Of a stretch of DNA of 64,000 nt, positions 23,808 to 34,440 are shown piece after piece. How positions within the stretch are numbered: the first letter of the stretch is position 1; the number at the start of each line of letters is the position of its first letter. A program made the position numbers and the translations under genes. This DNA is from Malachius bipustulatus (Eukaryota > Arthropoda > Insecta > Coleoptera > Melyridae), in contig OU342630.1 in NCBI GenBank assembly GCA_910589415.1, positions 43,246,012 through 43,310,011 of the forward strand. The letters run 5' to 3'. The notes beneath the pieces are model-generated. The model was not told the origin of the DNA and did not search any database. It saw only the letters and a program-made list of their open reading frames with translations.

Positions 23808-23937
23808 TGTGGTCGTAGAATAAATAGTGTACATTACTTCGTCGATAACAAACTTCCACTCGTGTGAAATGGGTCACTTTCCACACTAGTATCGTAATAT
23901 ACGACAAAGTAATGACTACACAATATACCTACGACAA
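23808..23937. mobile_element. Small palindromic MITE, about 130 bp
   Basis: TGTGGTCGTAG at the left pairs imperfectly with CCTACGACA at the right, and the inner arms ACATTACTTCGTCG / CGACAAAGTAATG also pair. The whole unit folds as one hairpin. No coding. Confidence 0.6.
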
Positions 23938-25170
23938 TTTCAAAGATTAAGTGCATGATGCGTATAATGTGCAAAACTCGATAGTTAATTAAATTGAAAC
24001 TCAGTAACAACCATCCGCTATGTTATATTATTTGTGAATTTTGAGTCCAATAAGGGTAACTATGAATAGAACAAAAAGTTACTTTGGCTATGACCCAATT
24101 AACTAGCAGGTATAATATCAGATTCCAATACTCAGGATTTGGCTGAATCTCAATTACATGTACATCAATCGACATAGATATTTGTCAATTCAGGACCATC
24201 AGAATATCACAAGACAACAGACAGGTTGGAGTACATATGACCTCTATTTCATTATGACTGGCGCCATGCGCCAATAATTTACAATTATGTCCTAGGATCA
24301 TAACATAACTAATGAAGAGAACTTGAATGTTTAACGTGGCAAATATTAACTATACAACATCATTGAAGTCGAACAAGTAGTTAATTCTAATTTTAACAAC
24401 CCGCTCATCAAACTTCCCTCATTTCCGACCTAATGAAACACTTTAGGGTGGTTATTTGATAGTAGTACCCTTTTATCTCTCGGATGTTCGCATAGCGGAC
24501 TTCATAAATATATTCCAAGGATATTTGCCTATTATGTATTCACCAATCCCTCTCTAAAGTTGTAAACTAATCAAAAATCAGGTAATTATAGGTAGGCTAA
24601 TAATGACGTATATGTTCCTTATTATTTATAAATTTTGTTATCAACAATGTTTTCCCTCATTTTATTGAATTTATGATTTTGTGGATACCTATTTAGTGTT
24701 TTTTTTCTAATTTGTTTTTTTCATTTTACATCAAGAATTTATTTTTTACCTGCTATGAAGCACATATGGCTTATTACAAAACGTGTAAAATAGGAGGTAT
24801 TCTTGAGCAACAAAATCACACCGATTTGAGCAAAGCAAGATGAATATAAAAAATAAAATCAAGAAAACTTTAGAAAAAATAACCTGAATTGCCATTATTA
24901 TAATATTTGCATAACCAACCCATGGGAAACACTTATTTAAGAAGACCTCAGAATAGCTTCATTGAATCACCCCCAATAACCCATGACGTTTGAACGCAGT
25001 TTCGTGCTAGAATGTTGAAGTTATTTTAAACACGCGATCTCCTCTCTCCTAAACTTAGAAATTTGAATTGATATCATTGTGGTAACGTATATATATTTTG
25101 TTATTGATAGTTGCATACGTGGCTTACTGAGCACAGTCTGACAAAACTAAGGCTGCAGTAAGGAATAGTA
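23938..25170. other. Unassigned AT-rich DNA
   Basis: Nothing recognised on either strand. Confidence 0.3.
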
Positions 25171-25299
25171 TATTGTGAAACAAGTACAAAATAGCATTCT
25201 CACGAGAGTGAAAACGATACGTGCGATACGAGCCGAAGTCAAGTACCGCATTTCACACAAGTGAGAAATTGCTTTTGTGTACCTACGTGTTTCACCCTA
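25171..25299. mobile_element. Small palindromic MITE, about 128 bp
   Basis: The left arm GTGAAACAAGTACAAAA pairs imperfectly with the right arm, which ends TACCTACGTGTTTCAC. TA lies on both sides. Size and hairpin design resemble the unit at 23808-23937. Confidence 0.6.
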
Positions 25300-25572
25300 T
25301 ATAGGTACTTTTCTATCGAGCAAAACGAGAAATTTTTTATTTAATTAAACGTTGAGGTATTTTCTTCATCAGAATCGGAATTACTCTCCCTCAATAGTAT
25401 CCATCACTCCAAGTAACTGAAATAATTCACTTCACTTTAAGTCCGTCACTAATATTTAATTTCACTTTGTTTGTACATTTACAATTTTAAACAATATTCA
25501 TTATTATGTATTAATTATATCTATATTATGATAGAATTAGAAAATTGTAAATATTGAACCAATTGCCGTATA
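25300..25572. other. Unassigned AT-rich DNA
   Basis: Nothing recognised. Confidence 0.3.
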
Positions 25573-26292
25573 GATGAATTATATTATTATTCTTGTATTG
25601 GTTTTTAGGTTCTCCGGCTTACTCTTGTAGTTATTAATAAATAGTTGACGTTTCGGGATTGATTAATCCCTTGATCACATATTTAATTAATAAAATAGAT
25701 ACAATAAAAATTATTTTAGTAAAATGAAAATATAAAAGTATGACATTTACAAGTCAAAATCTAAAAATGGCATATCGTTTGAAACAATGTTTATTTTACA
25801 TACTTAATTGTTCTTTTACTATTATTGTTTTTTTTTTTTGAGTTGGTGTTTGTATGTGTAGGTATATTGTTTAAAATAACTGTGAATGATATTGTTTGGG
25901 AAGTGGTGTTATTTTATGAAGTTTACTCCCAACGATTCATAAAATAAATAACACCACTTCCCAAACAATATCATTCACAGTTATTTTAAACAATATGCAC
26001 ATACAAACACCAACTCAACAAAAAAAAAAAAAAAAAAAACAGTAATAGTAAAAGAACAATTAAGTATGTAAAATAAACATTGTTTTAAACGATATGCCAT
26101 TTTTAGATTTTGACTTGTAAATGTCATACTTTTATATTTTCATTTTACTAAAATAATTTTTATTGTATCTATTTTATTAATTAAATATGTGATCAAGGGA
26201 TTAATCAATCCCGAAACGTCAACTATTTATTAATAACTACAAGAGTAAGCCTGAGAACCTAAAAACCAATACAAGAATAATAATATAATTCA
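25573..26292. mobile_element. Near-perfect inverted repeat with hammerhead-like motifs in both arms
   Basis: Arms of about 350 bp (25573-25920 and 25936-26292) are near-identical inverted copies around a 15-base centre. Each arm carries a homopolymer run: T at about 25829-25839, A at about 26021-26038. Each arm also carries a GGGATT / AATCCC stem followed by GAAACGTC, oriented toward the outer end. No coding. The structure could be a head-to-head dimer of a Penelope-like or retrozyme-type terminal repeat. Confidence 0.8.
26173..26237 (+). ncRNA. Hammerhead-like fold (right arm; mirrored at 25626-25690 on the minus strand)
   Basis: An upstream tract, TTATTAATTAAATATG, can pair with the downstream AACTATTTATTAATAA to form stem I. 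Between them lie GTGATCA, stem II GGGATT / AATCCC with an AATC loop, then GAAAC and GTC. Relative to CUGANGA, the first box has G at position 3 and C at position 8. These two positions pair with each other in the hammerhead, so the pair is kept though swapped. One extra A precedes stem II, as in the motif at 23300-23344. Confidence 0.4.
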
Positions 26293-26414
26293 TATATTAT
26301 GATATATTATAATATAAAGTTATGATTAGTATAGTCTGTACACTGAGAGTTGTCTGTTGTGATAACTAAGGATACATTATCTCGTTATGTTTCTTACTCC
26401 TTCTATTGCATTTA

Positions 26415-26579
26415 TGTCCGTATTCATCAAACTTCAAAATATAACTCTGGGGTTATATTTTGAATTTTCTGACAGCTGATTGGTCTAATGCTCAAAGCCT
26501 ACGAACGCTACGATGTTTAAACCAATGACATGTTCCAAAATATAACCCCAGGGGTTAAATTTATTGATGAATACGGGCC
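26415..26579. mobile_element. MITE-B copy with TTA target duplication
   Basis: Full length at about 165 bp. TTA lies directly outside both ends (26412-26414 and 26580-26582). This is the clearest evidence for the 3-bp target preference of the family. Confidence 0.9.
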
Positions 26580-28105
26580 TTAGTGGAGCGGAAAGAGGCT
26601 GAAAATATGGACAAAAAATTTTTCAGAGTAGAAAGATATGGGACCGGTACCATCGTGTTAAGGGATCTTTGGGGCACTAGAATCTCGTTTTACGACAAGC
26701 TCCCTTGGTGCTGACAAAAGTTACAGCCCTTTGAATCTCAGATTTGTGATTTTTTTTTTCAAGAGTAAAAGCTTCGCAAAGTATTTTTTTTCTCCGTCAC
26801 CGGTTGACATTGGGGACTCTAGTTTTGTTTTTCCTTTGTAGTTATGATTAGTGAACGAAATGACGTATTTGAAATGCAAGAAGTTTGTTCAATTTTCAAA
26901 ATATTCAGTGTTTTTGACCGATTAAACACACAATTTCTGCAAAGTTTTTTTTTTTTTTTTTTGAACACCTTTAAATTTTCTTTTCACAATATCGATTTCC
27001 GTTTTTTTGTTACCGTCTGATAAAATGAAGCTTTGTGAACCTTTTATTCCGTATAACATGTAGTCGCGTTTCAAAAATAAACTTTCTAGAGCCGTTTATA
27101 TGAAACCCTGAAGTTGAACTAGTTGAACAGATATGTTTAGCATAGAACGGACGGAGTGCGAGTTGTAGCGCGGCTACGGCTGTTGAACAAGGAACGGCTG
27201 AGGATAAGATTGTTACTGCGAGTGTTACTGTTATGTACCTATTCAATAATAATTTAGGGACGTTTATTTATTGTAATATTGTTTAAATAAGGCTTTGTTA
27301 TTTATTAAATATTTTAACACGCTTGAAATTCATTGAAAATATTCATATTTTCAATTGGTTAATATACCTAAAAGGCAATTTATATAGTAATTTATTATTA
27401 TTCAATTTGTTTAATAAATTTCTACAAAATTAAATTGGTAAAAGAACAAACAACTTTCGTTATTGCATAATGATTATAATTTATGAGCCGAATCTCTAAT
27501 TTTAACGAGAAAAATCCCTAGACTTGATAAAGAATTTGTTTACTTTAACAGGGCAGGACACGAAAGCCTAAAACACTTAAGGGTGCATAATTTAGGTTTT
27601 TCTGTAAATGGGAAAAACATTGGCCATTATATTTTTCAGAGTCTTATAAATATTAAAACCTAATCTCATTTTGCTACAGTAACAGAGTCTTAGCGGCGAG
27701 TGGCGATGGAACGTGCCGACGTAATTAACAGAAGCTGTGTTTACCCGTCTACTGACTTACTGTTGAGGACTTATCTCCAACTCAGCCCCGACTACTAGAC
27801 AGACAGCACTGGAGTTTCCAAATTTACTCTGGAAGTTGCTATTCTTGGCACGATACAGCAATATTGATATCCAAGCTTACGGAAAATGTCAATTTATGGG
27901 AACGAAATCGAGTAAACTCAATAATCTAGCAAGATTCCATCTGACGTTTTTTACTTCATCGAACAAGTACCTAAGAATTTTCATTACTTGGATTATTTTG
28001 TCGACAAGAAACTTAGGAAAATAAGAAACTAAGAAAACGTATTTACGTAATATGTACAATGTACATGTACGAGTACTATGAATTTTCACTACTCATCACA
28101 AATTT
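26580..28105. other. Unassigned DNA
   Basis: No gene recognised. A stretch at 26583-26730, with GGGACCGGTACCATCG, looks like part of an unidentified repeat. The stretch 27660-27830 is less AT-rich than its surroundings but has no recognisable frame. Confidence 0.3.
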
Positions 28106-29068
28106 GACTATAAAATAATTATTTCCTCAGAGACATCCCTGGAAAGATATTAGCTGTTGTTGAGGGTTGAAAATCAAATTTTTGCAATAACTTTTTTATT
28201 TCTTGACCGATTTTGATAATTTTTGGTTTTGTTTTGTATTATTTTGGACTGTTTAGAGTAGTGTTTCATAAAGGCCGTGGTTGACATATTCCGTGGCCTC
28301 CATGATCGCCAGATTTTAATCCACTAGATTTCTTTTTTTGGGGACATCTAAAGAATCTTGTTTATGTAACTAACACTAGTGGAGACAATCAAAGACATAC
28401 GCGAGACGATTGTGTATCACTCAAATGGTATCATAGCACATCAAGAAATGTTACGGCGTGCTCAGCAATCCTGTCTTCAACGTGCACTGACATGCATTAG
28501 AGAAGGGGGTGCTAATGTTGAACATTTATTATAAAATAGGTACTCTTCTTGAGAGCTGTTCTTTTGTTTCCTGCTCAATTTACTGTTAAAGGTCAGCCAT
28601 CTTGTTAAAATTTACTTGAAATTTATAAAGTTTCTGCGACGCATCACCTATTAGAAGGACGTTTATCTCGATAACGGTTAGCTCTATCGAAATAAATAAG
28701 GATACATTTTTGATATAAAAAAATTAAAATAAAAAGAAAATTCACCTTAAAAATCTGTAAAATTGTTATTTTTATTGTTTTCTTTCAAGTGAATGAGGGT
28801 GTTATGCCATCCCGAGGTCTATGTATGTGCTACCAAAGATTATGAAACACTATTCTAAACAGTCCAAAATAATACAAAAAAAAAATAATCAAAATCGGTC
28901 AAGAAACAAAAAAGTTATTGCAAAAAATTGATTTTCAACCCTCAACTTCAACAGCTAATATCTTTGTAACGGTGTGTCTGAGGAATTAATTTTATGGCTA
29001 TTTTTTCATTTATTTTTACGGAATATACCCAAATCCGGGAGATTGCCCACATATTATGGGACACCCTG
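28106..29068. mobile_element. Long-TIR mariner-type element carrying a transposase relic
   Basis: Inverted arms lie at about 28106-28275 and 28838-29001, pairing through blocks such as TAGCTGTTGTTGAGGGTTGA. On the right it extends to CACCCTG at 29062-29068, followed by TA. The left end lacks a matching terminus and is probably truncated. A transposase fragment lies between the arms. Confidence 0.65.
28294..28534 (+). pseudogene. C-terminal fragment of a mariner-type transposase
   Basis: In frame it reads WPP, a stop, then SPDFNPLDFFFWGHLKNLVY. The block holds the third catalytic aspartate of the DDxD family. After a frameshift at about 28385 it continues KDIRETIVYHSNGIIAHQEM and LTCIREGGANVEHLL to a stop at 28534, the normal C-terminal end. 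The TGA stop probably arose from CGA by CpG decay. It belongs to the same transposase type as 20150-21031, which lacks this very block. Upstream domains are absent. Confidence 0.85.
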
Positions 29069-29446
29069 TATACAGTGTGACCCATTTGTTCTTGAAACAC
29101 CCTGTAGAATCTTAATTTATGGTGCAATTTTGAAAAAGTTCTTTTAATCATAGAGCTTGATAAACTATATTTTGGGAGCAAAAAGCGTCTCATTCCTACA
29201 AAATCCAGGGCCTACTAGATCAGTGTTTACTTGTAAAATCTCAAAAATTCATATTAGCGATTTTTTGAGAAAAAAACTGGGTACGCCACGGGATTCACCA
29301 GCCCTCAAAACGGTACTGTACTAAATTTTATTGAAAATGTCAGAGTAAAAAGGATCTTGTAGTTATTTTAGAAATTCATAATAATACTCCGAATGGGTAC
29401 TACGTAGACACTAGACATGTTTCATTTTTCATATTCTAGTGACTTA
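29069..29446 (-). pseudogene. Probable 3' remainder of the R2-like fragment beyond MITE-A
   Basis: On the minus strand, just past the MITE, a short stretch reads MSSVYVVPI, which resembles the R2-like block following the endonuclease domain (SVYILPFIIS in the neighbouring copy). Further left nothing is recognisable except the junction of two CCCTGTA-type ends at 29064 and 29104. Confidence 0.35.
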
Positions 29447-29595
29447 TGCCCGTATTCACAAACGATAATTTCCTAAATAATTACGTAATCAATTATACCC
29501 ATCTCATTCTATTGCAAAAAAACTGCATATCTCCATCTCACTCATTTAAATAATTACGTAATTATTTAGGAAATAATCGTTTGTGAATACGGGCA
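29447..29595. mobile_element. MITE-A copy 2, inside the R2-like fragment
   Basis: 149 bp with the same ends as the copy at 3971-4117. TTA sits directly outside both ends (29444-29446 and 29596-29598). The TTA on the right supplies, on the minus strand, the TAA that now ends the interrupted frame. Confidence 0.9.
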
Positions 29596-29957
29596 TTAGT
29601 TTTTCAGATCAGTATATTTGCGGATTTTCTCCTGAATTGTATTTTCCAAATTATGCGTGTTGGAGATAGCGACATCTATCAGATAGGTCTTTTGGCGTGT
29701 TTTATCATGTAGAGCTATATCAGGTCTGTTGTTGTGTATAGTTTTATCTGTTAATGTGGTGCCGTCATAGTAAAGTTTGTAGTCTGTGTTCTCCAGCACT
29801 GCAGGTGATTGATATTTAGAATAAGGTGTCACCGCAGCTTCTAACATCGAGTTATTATTCATGGCCAGTGCCTGATGGACTATATTGACTACCTGGTTGT
29901 GTATGTTGGTGTAGTCATTTTGAGCCATAGATGGGCACCCTCCTGTTATATGTTTGT
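29596..29957 (-). pseudogene. R2-like non-LTR retrotransposon fragment (zinc finger half and endonuclease)
   Basis: This is a 5'-truncated fragment on the minus strand. It begins within the CCHC finger (HITGGC), passes VVNIVHQALAMNN and VLENTDYKLYYDGT, and reaches NRPDIALHDKTRQKTYLIDV. That last block spells the RPD...D core of a restriction-like endonuclease. It is cut by MITE-A at 29595. It lies directly 3' of a second, longer fragment of the same group in the same orientation. The junction is an AAT microsatellite, a likely 3' tail of the upstream copy. Confidence 0.75.
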
Positions 29958-31394
29958 TATTATTATTATTATTCGATTCATTCTCAACATTCTCAGCATC
30001 ATAGCTGGTGAGATTATCCATGCAGACGGGCTCAGGCCAAGTCTACACAGATTTCATTATCTTTGATTTAAGAAGTTTCGAGTGATGTTGCATGTTTGAA
30101 GTATCGTTGCTTTTTGCGCCTGTGTATGTATGCAATGTGGCAGCTGGAGTTGTGTGAGATGTTGTGTGAATGTGTGCGGCGTGATTCCAGTTACTGATAT
30201 TATAAAGGGTAAGATGTAGACCGACTTCTGTTTCCATATCCTTTCAACTTCTATGGCTAATGGTTGATATTTACTTTTCTTTTCTGCGTATTTATTTGTT
30301 ATGTTGGAGTCTGATGGAACCGCGATGTCAATGATGAATGTTACGTGTTCTTTTTTATTTACAAGCGTGATATCTGGCCTATTATGCATGATTGTTTTAT
30401 CAGTTTGGATGGTAAGGTCCCAATATAATTACGATCCTGATTTTACAGTATTGTTTGCGGTGTATATTATTTTGTAGTACGGTTGAGAGTCTGCATGAAG
30501 ATTGTTGTGGAGTCCAATGGCTTGGTGTATTATTTTTGCTACTGTGTTGTGTCTATCAGTATATGTAGTTCCTGCAAGGAGCTTGCAACCAGAGGTGATG
30601 TGATCTATTGTCTCTGGAAATTGTTGGCATTTTCTACATGCGTCACTGACTATTGTTGCATCTTTTAATATGTGCTTTCTGTAGTTATTAGTGGCAATTA
30701 CTTGGTCCTGGATGGCAAGAAGAAAGCCTTCGGTTTCAGGAAAGAGAAGGCCGTTTTCCAAAAATCTATACGACAGCTTCTTGTTAATGTTGGAGTTATT
30801 GACTTGATTGTAGTGTCTACCATGGAGAGCCTTAGAGGACCATATCCCTTTTTTTTTGTTCAGTTGGTGTTTGTAAATGAAGATTCAGCGGTGTGTAGTT
30901 CTTGTCTGTATGCACTATTGCTTTATGTAGTTTGTGTTCTTTTGAATGGAAGTATGTCTGGAGTGAATTCAATTGTTTGGCATGTAGTGAATGTAGGTCT
31001 ATTATTCCTTTCCCTCCTTCTTTTCTGCTTATGTTGAATCTTTCCTTACATGAGTTGGGATGCAGTATTCTATTTTTCGTTAGGGCAGTTCTTGTTCGTA
31101 TGTTAATGTTTTCCAGGTCTGTGGTCGACCATTTGATGATTCCGAAGGAGTAGGTGAGAATGGGGATCGCGTATGTGTTAATGGCTTTAAATAGATTTCC
31201 GGAGTTCAAGTGTGTTTTAAGAAGTTGATTTAGTCTTTTTTCATATTCTGCTTGGAGCTGTGATTTTATTTCGGTGTGATTAAGTTTGAAGCTTTGTTGA
31301 AATCCCAGGTATTTATACAAGTCATTAGGATATAGTTGTTGCAATGTTTGATCATTCAGTACTTGATGATTTGGTTCCTGAGTTCAGCAAACAG
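29958..31394 (-). pseudogene. R2-like non-LTR retrotransposon, 3' half
   Basis: On the minus strand an open stretch 31344-30832 covers the region after the RT core (LYPNDLYKYLGFQQSFKL; KAINTYAIPILTYSFGIIKW). A frameshift at about 30830 leads to HGRHYNQVNNSNINKKLSYR and then frame 30761-30057. That frame has CRKCQQFPETIDHITSGC (CCHC finger), one TAA stop at 30426-30428, NRPDITL...FIIDIAVP (restriction-like endonuclease core) and the C-terminus TCNITRNFLNQR. A short 3' UTR ends in an AAT repeat (about 29958-29978). One frameshift and one stop are its only obvious lesions, so it is fairly young. The RT catalytic core is missing by 5' truncation. The finger plus RPD nuclease order places it with R2/NeSL-type elements. 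Confidence 0.8.
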
Positions 31395-31750
31395 GAATTT
31401 ATTATTATTATTATTATACCGTGAACGGCCAAAAGATATAGTAATAAAGCTGCGCGGAAATTTTAAGATAACACCCATTTTCCAACACAATCCCTGTTAT
31501 TGGGTAGGTATCGATAAGGTGGCCTTATCGATACACTACACGATAACATGCCTGTGGTCGATACACTGAGTATCAAAGTTCTTGACTAAAAATGAATGTT
31601 CTGTAATTAATGTTAAAATACGGAATTTTATTACTTTAGTGAGTCACTGGTGCTGGTAACACCAGCTTGTGAATTTATTTTCATATTTTTCAAAATTTTC
31701 AAAAGACTTCTCAAGTAAAAAATGATTAATTTAGTATAGCAATTCAGATG

Positions 31751-32035
31751 CTTGATCCCACCAAGAACAAGACCGGGCAGAAATACACGTTGAGCCGCAG
31801 ACGCTCATCTGTATCATGTTCAGCTCGTTACACCTCGTACCGCCCTATTTCAGACTTCTTCTATGTATAGAACCGCATCACTTTGGAATAGCATTCCAAA
31901 GGGCGTGTTTCCCAAAGTATACAACCTACAGAGATTCAAGGCCAACGTGAATCGATATCTCCGTTCATGCAAGGCTCCCAGAGCGTCATAGGGATTTCCC
32001 TGCAGTGCATGTGCATTTTCAATAAAAAAAAGATT
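31751..32035 (+). pseudogene. CR1/jockey-like retrotransposon 3' fragment, copy A
   Basis: In frame from 31751: LIPPRTRPGRNTR, a TGA, AADAHLYHVQLVTPRT, TASLWNSIPKGVFPK, and YNLQRFKANVNRYLRSC to a TAG at 31989-31991. This is the C-terminal end typical of CR1/L2/jockey-type RT proteins. A short A-rich tail follows. The fragment matches copies B (40633-41490) and C (43045-48530) closely. It lies inside the DDE transposon, so it inserted later. It is 5'-truncated, as usual for such elements. Confidence 0.85.
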
Positions 32036-32116
32036 ATAGCTCAATCGACTTAGGAGAATAAACGATTACTCAATACAAAAATTATTATTTGTAATTCAAA
32101 TTCACCTACGTATTTT

Positions 32117-33535
32117 CTAGCCCGTCTCCGATATGCTATTATCTGCATCTGATAGCGTTTCATTATCACTACTACTGTCGTCACTTTCGGTATCTTCGTC
32201 ATCGTCGACGCCTCCCATTTGAATAACTAAATTCTCCACCACAATGTCCATGGCACCTTCTTTGGCCATAAGCTCTTCTTCAAATTTCTTGGCATGACGG
32301 CACTAATTTGACCACTTTTCAGCTGTGTAGGCTGCGAAAAATTCGTTACATAAGTCCTGAACATGTTGAACTTTTGGGGGTGTAACATTTTTTTCTGCAA
32401 CGTAATGTTTCATATCCGCCCACACTAGCTCGATTGGGTTTAGGCCTGGATGGTACGGTGGAAGACGTAAGACATTGTGGCCATGCAGCTGTAAAATTTG
32501 GTCAATCTGGAACATTTTGTGGATGGGCTTATTTAACTTAATTAATCTATAGAGCTCCGGCTTAAATAGACCTTTGTCAAAAGGTATTTCCTTATCCTGC
32601 AACCATTGCTGCATATTATCTGCCTTTTTACAAATTGAGGTGGGTGCCTTATTAACTTGCACGTTATAATATGGTGCGTTATCGATGACGAGTACACTTT
32701 GGGCTGGTAAATTTGGGATAAGTTGTGTCTCTAGCCACTTCTTGTAATTTGTAAAATTCATGTCATCATGATAATCACCAGACTTTGTTTTTGATTTAAA
32801 GCGCACATATGCATTGGGTATGAAGCCATTCTCTCCGCCTGGCATGGATGATGACAAGTCGTTGTCCTTTTGAGACAGGTTGTTTCAGACCTAGAGACGT
32901 ATGACGTATCATCGTTTCATGATTTTTTATGGGTGTGAGAAGCATGAATAAATGTTTCATCCATATATACATACAATGTTTCTTCCTTCAGACCTATAGT
33001 CTCTCATACTTCTTAAAAACTGAAGTCGCAAGAAACGTATTTCCTGCTTCTCCATCAATAAACATCGATGAGTTTTTGTTTTGCGCCAGTGGAACCCTAA
33101 TTTATGGATAATGCGCCTTATGATTTCTTTTGACCCAGTGTACCCACTATCTTCACAAAATTTCTGAGCTATTTTTTTTAAGGACGGTGTTGTTTTTTCA
33201 GTCACGTGAAAATTATGAATTATTCTTCGCAACAATCCTTGATCAAAATCATCGAGATCAGTTTTTGATGCAGGTCTATCCCTTTTTGTACTGGGCGATT
33301 TAATGCCGACTTGTTTACTTTCACCAATAATTCTTCTCACTGATCTCAAACTTACCCCTGTTGCCGAGGACACGCGTTCTTGTACCTTCTCGATTGCTAT
33401 AACAGGCCCACCATTCACTTTTTCATTAGCAAAATGCATAAAAACATTATTAATAATTTCACGACTTTGGCCAGAAAGTATTTTATTTTTAATATGAAGA
33501 TTTGGTCGCCAAAATAATTCACAGCTCACGAGCAC
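32117..33535 (-). pseudogene. Broken DDE_3-type transposase with an 83-residue D-to-E spacing
   Basis: The N-terminal part (33535-32957) has an HTH-like region (TGVSLRSVRRIIGESK), then RRIIHKLGFHWRKTKTHR. A frameshift then gives YMDETFIHASHTH, whose first catalytic Asp is at codon 32959-32961. After two further shifts come GQRLVIIHA and GGENGFIPNA. The second Asp lies in VLVIDNAPYYN (32681-32683). The catalytic Glu lies in HPGLNPIELVWADMK (32429-32431). The 83 residues between them are far more than the 34-37 typical of Tc1/mariner. One in-frame stop at 32303-32305 precedes an acidic tail (GGVDDDEDTESDDSSSD). It is inactive as written. Confidence 0.85.
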
Positions 33536-34377
33536 GTGGTTTAGCTCAATATTTTTGAACCACGCTGCACTATTTGTATAGAGAAATGCTGGGTTGTAAA
33601 GTTGACAGTACGATCCGATTTTACATTTAAATAAAACCAGAAAGATAACAAAATTATGATTGAACGCTCCTTTCGCTCTATTTGCTTGGCTTACCGAATT
33701 AATGACTCAAAAACACCGCTATTAATAAATTTATTAACAATACGTTTTTTATAAATAATGCTGATAAGATAAGACAGTACCGAAAATAAATTATGTTTCC
33801 TGCTGCTTCTAGGAAACTATCAATAGGTTTTGGTAGATATTTTAAAACAACCATAAAAGCTAAGAAGATTGGTAACTCTCGGAGATCATGCGGTGCAGTT
33901 GCGAAATGTTAATAAGCTGGCAAATTTAAGAAGCATGCCTAATCGTTTGTCATGGAAAATCTCCTAATCTATAGGTACTTATACCACTTACCTACTATAA
34001 TAACACAAGGCTCCTAAAATGCGTGTAGGTACCTAAATAGTTTTACAAAATAATCATGACAGTTCGTTTTGTTTTATACAAAATTTAACAATTCTGATTT
34101 GTTACCTATCTCAAGCACGAAGTTATGATTTCGTAAAACTACTTTTCTTTTACTAGTCTCGTGAACTTACTTACTACTCTCTTACATTACAAATTTATTT
34201 GTAATTTTAGTAAAAAACAGTCTTTGTTTTTCAAGATCAGATTTAAAATCTGGCAACAGCGGAAATTGTTCTACACTACCGACTCTTGTTACACTGTGAA
34301 ACGTTCTTTGTGACAGGTACGCTAGGCCCATCCCATAATTTCCGCGCAGCTTTATTACTATATCTTTTGGCCGTTCA

Positions 34378-34440
34378 GATAATAGTACTATTATTATTTA
34401 TCCGATTCGAAGATAAAGCACTCTGGAAATATTTATCTTA
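34378..34440 (-). repeat. AAT repeat, probable tail of another R2-like copy
   Basis: On the minus strand GAATCGGATAAATAATAATA resembles the 3' end of the R2-like fragment at 29958 (GAATCGAATAATAATAATA). This suggests the DDE transposon inserted into the tail of a third copy. Confidence 0.4.

Larger units (their letters stand above)
31422..34377 (-). mobile_element. DDE DNA transposon with 42-bp TIRs, 2956 bp
   Basis: The ends are TGAACGGCCAAAAGATATAG (continuing TAATAAAGCTGCGCGGAAAT) and its complement, matching for about 41 bp with no obvious mismatch. TA occurs two or three bases outside each end. It sits in an ATT/AAT repeat present on both sides, probably the tail of an R2-like copy. Inside are a broken transposase (32117-33535) and an inserted CR1-like fragment. 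An 11-bp-arm palindrome, TATCGATAAGG / CCTTATCGATA, lies near the left end at 31509-31533. Confidence 0.85.

Noticed and set aside
31509..31533. Perfect palindrome TATCGATAAGG / CCTTATCGATA as an operator
   Set aside because: It lies in the subterminal part of the DDE transposon and is better seen as a transposon feature.
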